Shown in pieces: positions 1 through 6,215 of a stretch of 56,092 bases of DNA. The stretch spans positions 17,037 through 73,128 of the forward strand of contig NZ_VJZS01000024.1 in NCBI RefSeq assembly GCF_007097385.1, in the 5' to 3' direction. Each line of letters starts with the position of its first letter. The stretch's first letter is position 1. The notes under the pieces are model-generated. The model made no database searches. It had not been told where the DNA came from and saw nothing but the letters and a program-made list of their open reading frames with translations. The position numbers and the translations under genes are program-made. Origin of the DNA: Flavobacterium sp. ZT3R18. Lineage in GTDB: Bacteria; Bacteroidota; Bacteroidia; Flavobacteriales; Flavobacteriaceae.

Positions 1-450
1 TGTTGTGTAGGCTGCTGTTTAGGAGGTTGAGCATCACGTTGCTGTTGAGCTGGTGGGTTATTACCTTGCTGCTGTACAGGTTGTTGCTTAGTTTGCTTAT
101 CATCACGTTGCTGTTGTGTAGGCTGCTGTTTAGGAGGTTGAGCATCACGTTGCTGTTGAGCTGGTGGGTTATTACCTTGCTGCTGTACTGGTTGTTGCTT
201 AGTTTGCTTATCATCACGTTGCTGTTGTGTAGGCTGCTGTTTAGGAGGTTGAGCATCCCGTTGCTGTTGATCTGGTGGGTTATTACCTTGCTGCTGTACA
301 GGTTGTTGCTTAGTTTGCTTATCATCACGTTGCTGTTGTGTTGGCTGCTGTTTAGCAGGTTGAGTATCACGTTGCTGTTGAGCTGGTGGGTTATTACCTT
401 GCTGCTGTACTGGTTGCTGCTTAGTTTGCCTATCATCACGTTGCTGTTGT
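1..450. repeat. 111-bp tandem repeat, about four copies, coding
   Basis: The sequence recurs with a period of 111 bp. The same block starts near positions 9, 120, 231 and 342, with only a few substitutions between copies. It encodes a 37-residue Gln/Pro/Asn/Asp-rich unit in the C-terminal part of the DUF6600-like protein. Further copies may lie beyond the left edge. The near identity suggests recent expansion by slippage or recombination. Confidence 0.9.
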
Positions 451-1292
451 TTAGCAGGCTGATTTTCGGGATTTCTTTGTGTTGCGGGTTTCACATCTTT
501 CAAATCCACGACTCTGGATGGGGCAGGTTTTCGTCCCGCATCGTTGCTTTTTTCTACCCGTGGTCTGTATAGCTGAAGTTCACCATTACTCAGATTCTGA
601 CCTGGTTTATTTCTTTCTGTAAGAACAACTGGGGCGATTGGAGTACCGGTTTGTCTTTGTACCTCGGTTCGATCTGGCCCTGCATTATATTTTACTGAAC
701 TTGAATTGTCGCGCTGAATATTGTTTATTACTGTTGAATTGTTAATGATTGTGGTGTTGCTTGATGAATTGATATAATAATTGTTTATGTTGGTTCTTCC
801 AAAATCGCGGTCTCTTACAAATGTCCACTGATTGTAGGGTAAACTATAACCACTACTATAAGCTATACTAATGCTAATGCCCGGGCCAATTGCTGCCCAT
901 CCGTAGTACCCTTCGGATCTCCTCCAGGTAACCCATCCCGGACCCCATTCGTTATCCGGAACCCATACCCATCCGTAATAGGAGTCATTATACCAGCGAC
1001 CATAGTGAAAAGGTGCCCATCCCCATGAATAATTAGAAACCCAGGTCCAACCTGCATTGGTAAATACCCAATAGCCATTAGTGCCATAAGGAGTAAACCC
1101 AGGAGATACATCGGGAATCCAAACGTACCCATAGCTTGAGTCATTTACCCAATTACCGTAGGGACTTAAATTGTCATAAAAAATCTGGAAGTTAATAGAT
1201 ACCGATACCTGTGCAAGTGCTTTTTGCGGCGCTATCAATGTCCCTAAATTGAGAAGAAGGAACAGGATAACTATTTTATTTATTGCTTTCAT
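1..1292 (-). CDS. DUF6600-like secreted protein with Gln-rich tandem repeats (3' end outside window)
   Basis: An open frame of about 430 codons starts at an ATG at 1292 and runs off the left edge. It begins with a signal peptide (MKAINKIVILFLLLNLGTL, with a cleavage-like ALAQ). The next ~150 residues are rich in Trp, Tyr and Gly, with repeated motifs such as GYVWIPD, WGWAPFHYGRW and YGWVWVPDNEWGP, as in DUF6600/YxWGxW-type secreted proteins of Bacteroidetes. After that comes a low-complexity region of Gln, Pro, Asn, Lys and Asp organised as 37-residue tandem repeats. The product is probably exported to the periplasm or surface; no enzymatic motif is visible and its function is unknown. A conserved fixed-spacing promoter lies 50 to 113 bp upstream of the start. 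The family call rests on the aromatic repeat pattern only. Confidence 0.75.
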   Translation of the reverse strand, partial: MKAINKIVILFLLLNLGTLIAPQKALAQVSVSINFQIFYDNLSPYGNWVNDSSYGYVWIPDVSPGFTPYGTNGYWVFTNAGWTWVSNYSWGWAPFHYGRWYNDSYYGWVWVPDNEWGPGWVTWRRSEGYYGWAAIGPGISISIAYSSGYSLPYNQWTFVRDRDFGRTNINNYYINSSSNTTIINNSTVINNIQRDNSSSVKYNAGPDRTEVQRQTGTPIAPVVLTERNKPGQNLSNGELQLYRPRVEKSNDAGRKPAPSRVVDLKDVKPATQRNPENQPAKQQQRDDRQTKQQPVQQQGNNPPAQQQRDTQPAKQQPTQQQRDDKQTKQQPVQQQGNNPPDQQQRDAQPPKQQPTQQQRDDKQTKQQPVQQQGNNPPAQQQRDAQPPKQQPTQQQRDDKQTKQQPVQQQGNNPPAQQQRDAQPPKQQPTQ

Positions 1293-1341
1293 AATATTGT
1301 TATTTATTTTTATTTAAAATCATAACTGAAATAGCATAGTA

Positions 1342-1405
1342 CAAAGTTAAGTGTCTTTACTGAAATATGTGTTACGCAATTTAGGATATAGCTGTATTAT
1401 TCACA
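1342..1405 (-). promoter_or_regulatory. Conserved promoter site 1 (DUF6600-like gene)
   Basis: Read on the minus strand this is TGTGAAT-N23-GTAAC-N22-AACTTTG. The last part, TAACTTTG, is a perfect match to the Bacteroidetes -7 consensus TAnnTTTG, while GTAAC stands where the usual -33 TTTG would be. It lies just upstream of the gene starting at 1292. Eight more sites with the same order and near-identical spacing are in this window. Confidence 0.75.
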
Positions 1406-1489
1406 TTTTTTTAACAAAAAAGTCGATTTAAAATGAAAAAAGAAAGTACCGAAAAAGGGACTCTCTTTTATGTTTAGATCTAATAGGAA

Positions 1490-1933
1490 TTAATGTTTTC
1501 CATTTCCATGTTTTCCATTGTCATGATTGCCGTGACCCTGTTTCTTTTGATTAGCTGTTCTATAGGTTTCTTGATACCCTTTATTATACCCTTTGTAATA
1601 TTTTGCTTTATGGCTTTTATAATTGTTATATGGCGTTGTACCATGATAATCGTTCAGAACTACTTTGTAACCACTATATAAATCATAATTTCGATACTGT
1701 CTTGGTAAGTAGCTTGATCTAATCCATCTTCCATCACCAAAATAGATAAATTGTGTAGTTCGTATATCATAATACGCCTGTACATCCGGTAAATAATAGT
1801 ATTGAACTTGGGAATAACCGACTGGACCCCATAATGGAGGTGTTCCAAAGTTTACACTTACAGAAACTTGTGCGTGATTTGCTGTTGAAGCAAAAAGGAA
1901 TATTGTTAGGGCAATTAGTTTTAATGTTTTCAT
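1490..1933 (-). CDS. Small secreted protein of unknown function
   Basis: A protein of 147 residues. It has a clear N-terminal signal peptide (MKTLKLIALTIFLFASTANHAQ) followed by a Tyr-rich segment (QVQYYYLPDVQAYYD, IYFGDGRWIRSSYLP) and a basic His/Gly/Lys-rich tail (HGNHDNGKHGNGKH). The tail could bind metal ions, but that is only a composition argument. Short proteins of this kind are common in flavobacteria and I know of no assigned function. The conserved promoter at 2012-2076 stands directly upstream, so the gene is probably transcribed on its own and co-regulated with its neighbours. Confidence 0.75.
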   Translation of the reverse strand: MKTLKLIALTIFLFASTANHAQVSVSVNFGTPPLWGPVGYSQVQYYYLPDVQAYYDIRTTQFIYFGDGRWIRSSYLPRQYRNYDLYSGYKVVLNDYHGTTPYNNYKSHKAKYYKGYNKGYQETYRTANQKKQGHGNHDNGKHGNGKH

Positions 1934-2011
1934 TTTTTTTATTTTTAAATGTTTTTATTCAACATTATAGTACAGATAAAAAGAAATATATTCTTCTTTC
2001 TATTTGATACA

Positions 2012-2076
2012 CAAAGTTCTAATTCAAATTCGTTTATTGTGTTACACTATTCATTATAAAGATTTCATAATTCACG
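2012..2076 (-). promoter_or_regulatory. Conserved promoter site 2 (small secreted protein)
   Basis: On the minus strand: CGTGAAT-N24-GTAAC-N22-AACTTTG. The spacing is exactly that of the other sites. The distal element overlaps the stop codon of mlaD (2072-2074), so the element is conserved even where it is squeezed into a coding end. Confidence 0.75.
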
Positions 2077-2806
2077 GGTTATTGTTTTTGGATTTCAATT
2101 CCTTTTGTTTTTGAATCTCTTCTTGTTTTTTGGCTGCTGCTTTTTCTTTTTTATTAAAATAGCCTTTCAACAAAAAGTTGTGTTTGGCAGCATCCATATT
2201 CTCACTAAATCCCTTGGTTCCAGTCTCCAGATTAGATAAAGTTGCATTGAGCTTTTGTCCCATTTTTTCATCCATCAGTAGTTTAGACAAAGTCCCTTTT
2301 CCGTTGTTTATTTTATAACTAAATTCAGCTAATTGATCTGTAATTACTGCTGCATTGTCGACTGTGGTTTTTACCCCTTTCATAATGTCTTCTATTTCTA
2401 TTGCTTTGATGGAAGAAATTGTGGCATTGTCTTTTACACCGCTTTTTGATTTAGTCCCAGGCGAGATGGTCAGTACTTTGTCTCCCATCAACCCATCGGA
2501 ACCAATGCTTGCTTTGGCATCTGTTTTTATAAAGCGTCGAACGTCCTCTTTAATCACTAATTTGACTACGACAGCCGAATCGGTGAGGAGTGCTATCTCA
2601 CTAACTGTTCCCACATTTATTCCAGAAAACCGGACATTATTTCCCACTTTTAATCCTGTTACTGTTTTGAATTGTGATTTTAAGGTAAAAGTAGAACCAA
2701 ATAAATTTTTCTGTTTTCCAACAAAGTATATGGTTCCAATAAAGAGAATCAATCCAATTGTTACAAACAGTCCTAATTTCCATGTAAACCCTGATTCTTT
2801 ATACAT
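2072..2806 (-). CDS. mlaD: MlaD-family (MCE) lipid transport protein
   Basis: A protein of 244 residues, the substrate-binding MCE subunit of an Mla-type ABC lipid transporter. One N-terminal membrane segment (about residues 10-28, KLGLFVTIGLILFIGTIYFVG) is followed by a single MCE domain (about 38-116: FKTVTGLKVGNNVRFSGINVGTV, then DGLMGDKVLTISPG). The remainder is a helical periplasmic tail ending in a Lys/Gln-rich stretch. MlaD proteins form rings that shuttle phospholipids across the periplasm between inner and outer membrane. The gene is third in mlaE-mlaF-mlaD, 19 bp after mlaF. I see no mlaB or mlaC nearby, as is usual in Bacteroidetes. Confidence 0.92.
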   Translation of the reverse strand: MYKESGFTWKLGLFVTIGLILFIGTIYFVGKQKNLFGSTFTLKSQFKTVTGLKVGNNVRFSGINVGTVSEIALLTDSAVVVKLVIKEDVRRFIKTDAKASIGSDGLMGDKVLTISPGTKSKSGVKDNATISSIKAIEIEDIMKGVKTTVDNAAVITDQLAEFSYKINNGKGTLSKLLMDEKMGQKLNATLSNLETGTKGFSENMDAAKHNFLLKGYFNKKEKAAAKKQEEIQKQKELKSKNNNP

Positions 2807-2825
2807 AATTTGAGTATTTTATTGG

Positions 2826-3602
2826 TTAAATAAAAAAAGAACGAACCCATTTGTCCTTGCTTTTTTCTAATGCTGCATAGGTACCTTCAGCACACATTAC
2901 GCCATCTTTCAAAATCATAATTCGGTTACCCGTTAGTTTGGCACATGCCATATCATGAGTAATAATGATGGAAGTTGTTTTGTATTTTTTTTGAACATAC
3001 AATATCAATTCGCTAATTTCTCTAGCCGTGATAGCATCCAATCCTGAGGTAGGTTCATCGTATAAAATGATTTCGGGTTTAATGATAATCGTTCTGGCAA
3101 GGCCAATTCTTTTTCGCATTCCACCGGACAATTCCGAGGGCATTTTATCAATGGCTTCTTCCAATCCCACACTTTCTAAAGCTTCTAGAATGGCTTCATC
3201 AACTTCAATGGAGGACAAATAAGGGGAATGATGTTTTAGGGTAAATTCCAAATTTTGCCTAACTGTCATTGAATCGTACAAAGCCCCATTTTGGAAAAGA
3301 AAACCGATTCGAACTCTAATTTCATTTAGGGCTGTATTGTTCATTTTTGTGATATCCTCACCAAAAATATTGATCTCGCCTTCATCGGCACGAATTAAAC
3401 CCACTAAGCATTTTATGGTGATTGATTTTCCAGAACCCGATCGTCCTAAAATAACCAAGTCTTCTCCTTTATTTACCAAAAGGTTAACGCCTTTTAGAAC
3501 TGCATTATCTCCAAAAGATTTGTATAAATTTTTTAGTTCTACAATGGTTTCTGTTGAGTGAGCTGTTGTTTTTTTATCCTTCAATGGTTTGGTCTGTATC
3601 AT
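2826..3602 (-). CDS. mlaF: MlaF-type ABC transporter ATPase
   Basis: A 258-residue ABC ATPase powering the MlaE permease. The Walker A motif is GRSGSGKS, the Q-loop is FLFQNGALYDSMTV, the signature is LSGGMRKR, Walker B is ILYDEPTSGLD and the switch His lies in ITHDM. The phrase QNGALYDSMTV and the extended signature are typical of the Mla/Ttg2A subfamily. The gene begins 4 bp after the mlaE stop, which indicates translational coupling. The substrate is inferred to be phospholipid from the family. Confidence 0.95.
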   Translation of the reverse strand: MIQTKPLKDKKTTAHSTETIVELKNLYKSFGDNAVLKGVNLLVNKGEDLVILGRSGSGKSITIKCLVGLIRADEGEINIFGEDITKMNNTALNEIRVRIGFLFQNGALYDSMTVRQNLEFTLKHHSPYLSSIEVDEAILEALESVGLEEAIDKMPSELSGGMRKRIGLARTIIIKPEIILYDEPTSGLDAITAREISELILYVQKKYKTTSIIITHDMACAKLTGNRIMILKDGVMCAEGTYAALEKSKDKWVRSFFI

Positions 3603-3606
3603 GATT

Positions 3607-4401
3607 TTAATAAAATAAGTCGGTTATTTGTACGGCGATCATGTCTATGATAAAGATGGCTAAGGAGGCGGTAACCACTGCTGTGTTTGCTGCTATACCA
3701 ACACTTTCGGTTCCATTCTCGGCATTAAATCCTTTGTAACTGCCCACTATACCAATAGCAAACCCAAAGAAAAAAGTTTTCAGTACGGCCGGCAGTATGT
3801 CCAGAAACTCCAGGTGCTCTAATACATTGGTAAAATAACGGTAGAAACCCATGTTTTCATGGATGTTGTATCCTATGAAACCACCAAAAACTCCAATAAA
3901 ATCGGCATAAATGACTAAAATCGGTATCATAATTGTGGTTGCCATAACTCTAGTGACAATCAGGTATTTATAGGGGTTTATAGCCGAAACTTCCATGGCG
4001 TCAATTTGTTCTGTTACTTTCATCGAACCCAATTCGGCTCCTATTCCAGAAGCTATTTTTCCGGCACAAATTAAGGCTGTGATTACAGGTACAATTTCTC
4101 GTATTAATGAAAGTCCAACCATACTGGGTAACCAGGACTCGGCACCAAACTTGGCCATCGTTGGTCGGGATTGTATCGTAAGAACCAATCCCATTATAAA
4201 ACCAGTAATGCTCACTAAGGGTAAGGATTTGTATCCAATGGCGTAACATTGCCAAAGAAATTCTTTGAACTCAAAGGGTGGTTTTACGACTTCTTTAAAA
4301 AAGCGAGTTGTAAATAGAGTAGCCTTACCAATATCTTCAAAAATAGTTTTGAGATAGGATTTTACAGCTGAGTTTTTTATGGTGCTAACAGAACTATTCA
4401 T
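3607..4401 (-). CDS. mlaE: MlaE-type ABC transporter permease
   Basis: A 264-residue inner-membrane permease of the MCE/Mla lipid transporter. It contains the family signature region GLVLTIQSRPTMAKFGAESWLPSMVGLSLIREIVPVITALICAGK, here spread over residues 70-115, and several hydrophobic helices. I start the protein at the ATG at 4401 (MNSSVSTI); an upstream in-frame TTG at 4425 would add eight residues but has no support. It is the first gene of the mlaEFD operon, with a conserved promoter at 4491-4555. Confidence 0.93.
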   Translation of the reverse strand: MNSSVSTIKNSAVKSYLKTIFEDIGKATLFTTRFFKEVVKPPFEFKEFLWQCYAIGYKSLPLVSITGFIMGLVLTIQSRPTMAKFGAESWLPSMVGLSLIREIVPVITALICAGKIASGIGAELGSMKVTEQIDAMEVSAINPYKYLIVTRVMATTIMIPILVIYADFIGVFGGFIGYNIHENMGFYRYFTNVLEHLEFLDILPAVLKTFFFGFAIGIVGSYKGFNAENGTESVGIAANTAVVTASLAIFIIDMIAVQITDLFY

Positions 4402-4490
4402 GATTTTAAAGATGGAGTTGTACAATTATTTAAGGACATACCTGATCTGAAATGAGCCTTTGTTAGGTATCTAAGTTGAATTTTAATAAA

Positions 4491-4555
4491 CAAAGGTCTA
4501 TAGTTTAGTATTGAGATGTGTTACTTAATTTTATTTTTAATTTGTGTTATTTACA
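4491..4555 (-). promoter_or_regulatory. Conserved promoter site 3 (mlaEFD operon)
   Basis: On the minus strand: TGTAAAT-N24-GTAAC-N22-ACCTTTG. It lies about 90 bp upstream of the mlaE ATG. Spacing is identical to most other sites in the window. Confidence 0.75.
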
Positions 4556-4681
4556 TATTTTTAGATAGTTATGACTTAGAAGTTTAAAAGTTTAGAGGTT
4601 TAAGAGTTTTAAAATTTAGTTTCAAATAGTTTTTAGAACTGTTTGCACAACATCAGAAAATAATAGGGTTCCGTTTTTAGC

Positions 4682-4711
4682 AAAAAAAAGAGGCTGTTTT
4701 ACAACAACCTC
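4682..4711 (-). terminator. Intrinsic terminator of the barrel-less ompA
   Basis: On the minus strand a GAGGTTGTT / AACAGCCTC stem (one G-T pair) with a short loop is followed by a run of eight T. It begins about 40 bp after the ompA stop. The full-length ompA paralogue at 19764 has a near-identical terminator. Confidence 0.85.
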
Positions 4712-4748
4712 TCTTTCCAAAAAAACATTCAAAACAATTTTAAAAACG

Positions 4749-5825
4749 TTAGTAGGATGTTTTCAATTCAACCCTTCTATTTTTGGCACGGCCAGAAGAT
4801 GTTTTGTTATCGGCAATTGGTTTACCATCTCCAAATCCTAAAGCGATCAATCTAGTATCGGGAATTCCTTTGCTTATTAAATAGGTTTTTACAGATTCTG
4901 CACGTTCTTGCGATAAGTTTATGTTGTATTTATCTCCAGCATTGCTATCTGTATGTCCTTCTATTTGTAAATTGGTCGCATTATAACGGTTTAATAGGAC
5001 CACCAAATAATCAAGCTGAATAAAAGAAGATATTTTTAACTCTGCACTATCATTTTCAAAGAAAAGTTTACCTGCGATATCGGCTATTTTTTTGACATCT
5101 ATTGGGGCAATTTTAGGACAACCCTTTTCAATAATATTTCCTTTTTCGGTAGGACAACGGTCATTATTATCGGTAACACCATCGCCATCAGTGTCAGGGC
5201 AACCTTTTAAGGCTACTGGTCCAGCTGTATCAGGACAAAGATCCTCATTGTTTGCTACACCATCTTTGTCATTATCCATAGGACACCCGGAAGCATTTAC
5301 TATGTTACCTACGATTGTATTTGGACAGGTGTCATCTAAGTCGGCAACACCATCATTATCTGCATCGGGACACCCCTTTAGTGCTACTGGTCCAGCAAGC
5401 ACAGGACAACGGTCTTTATTATCGGCTACACCGTCACTATCTTTATCAGGACAACCATTCAAGGTTGATAATCCTACCATATCTGGACATTCGTCTTGAT
5501 AATCGGCAATACCATCTTTATCTTTATCAAGAGGACAACCACTTTTGTCTACCGCCACACCAGCAGGAGTGTTAGGACATTTATCATTTCTATCCGAAAC
5601 GCCATCATTATCCGAATCTTTTTTATCATCTAAGTTAAAAAGCAACTCTTCAGTGTACATCAAAAATGCATCTTTGCTTCCTCCAGAAACATCATTTATC
5701 ACTAAATCTCCATTATACTGTGTTGCACCACCAGACATCCCAATATTCCATTTTAGGTCTGAGTTTTCTGCTGCGGTGATATATGTAAATGCTAAGCACG
5801 TACATATAAATAGTAATTTTTTCAT
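4749..5825 (-). CDS. OmpA/thrombospondin-3 repeat protein lacking the beta-barrel
   Basis: A 358-residue protein with signal peptide (MKKLLFICTCLAFTYITAAE), six calcium-binding thrombospondin type 3 repeats (DxDxDGVxDxxDxCP, about residues 70-220) and a C-terminal OmpA peptidoglycan-binding domain (LQIEGHTDSNAGDKYNINLSQERA region). It is closely related to the 484-residue protein at 19764-21218. However, the N-terminal barrel of the paralogue (about 126 residues) is missing in frame: GDL at about residue 41 joins VSGGSKD almost directly. The product should therefore be periplasmic and not anchored in the outer membrane. The promoter and terminator remain intact, so it is probably expressed. 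Confidence 0.88.
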   Translation of the reverse strand: MKKLLFICTCLAFTYITAAENSDLKWNIGMSGGATQYNGDLVINDVSGGSKDAFLMYTEELLFNLDDKKDSDNDGVSDRNDKCPNTPAGVAVDKSGCPLDKDKDGIADYQDECPDMVGLSTLNGCPDKDSDGVADNKDRCPVLAGPVALKGCPDADNDGVADLDDTCPNTIVGNIVNASGCPMDNDKDGVANNEDLCPDTAGPVALKGCPDTDGDGVTDNNDRCPTEKGNIIEKGCPKIAPIDVKKIADIAGKLFFENDSAELKISSFIQLDYLVVLLNRYNATNLQIEGHTDSNAGDKYNINLSQERAESVKTYLISKGIPDTRLIALGFGDGKPIADNKTSSGRAKNRRVELKTSY

Positions 5826-5852
5826 TTTGTGTTTTTGTTTAATTGTTTAAGT

Positions 5853-5917
5853 CAAAGGTCATTAACAAAAATAGTTTAAGTGTTACAAAACTTTTATTAT
5901 TAGTTATATGATTCACA
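5853..5917 (-). promoter_or_regulatory. Conserved promoter site 4 (barrel-less ompA)
   Basis: On the minus strand: TGTGAAT-N24-GTAAC-N22-ACCTTTG, 28 bp upstream of the start codon. It closely resembles the site in front of the full-length paralogue. Confidence 0.75.
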
Positions 5918-6215
5918 GCTTTATAGATTAAATATTAAAATTTAAGCCTCTGCTACGAATGGAGTGGGTTTCCACAAATTGTTAAAAAAGTTAGCCATGA
6001 ATTTTAAGCAAATTATAAAAGGAAAATTTGTAATTAATTTGTGGTCGATATCGGGATTGTTGGACTATATTGAATAATGCGAATAAAGGGTTTAATCTGT
6101 AACTTTTTGGTTTTCAACGCAGACCTAGCAGATTTTCAAAACCTGTTAGGTCTAATCTAAAGAACATCAGTGTTTTATTTCAACCCCCTTGATTCGGATG
6201 AATTTATAATCAGTA
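5918..6215. other. Intergenic stretch without a gene
   Basis: About 300 bp between the ompA promoter and the glycosyltransferase stop. I see no open frame of interest. Apart from the palindrome at 6121-6153 it is AT-rich spacer. Confidence 0.6.
6121..6153. repeat. Flavobacterial REP-like palindrome (AGACCTA...TAGGTCT)
   Basis: An imperfect 33-bp palindrome with arms AGACCTAGCAG and CCTGTTAGGTCT around a TTTTCAAAA centre. Palindromes of this type are frequent between genes in Flavobacterium. It lies after the glycosyltransferase stop and may act as a transcription terminator or mRNA stabiliser for that operon. Confidence 0.7.

Noticed and set aside
1..450. CRISPR-like regular repeats
   Set aside because: The repeats are contiguous, in frame and coding; there are no unique spacers. 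The same holds for 27576-28142.
3..572. Long plus-strand open frame of Leu-rich repeats
   Set aside because: It is the antisense of the Gln-rich 37-residue repeat of the minus-strand secreted protein; the minus-strand frame has a signal peptide, start and family-like domain.
4402..4425. Extended mlaE start at a TTG
   Set aside because: The eight extra residues are not supported; an ATG at 4401 is available.
4575..4615. Short repeats of the type AAGTTTAAAAGTTTAGAGGTTT
   Set aside because: Low-complexity AT-rich DNA common in these genomes; no gene, fold or fixed period that supports a feature.
5092..5575. Plus-strand open frames over the thrombospondin repeats (also at 20107-20653)
   Set aside because: Antisense shadows of the calcium-binding repeats of the two OmpA proteins.
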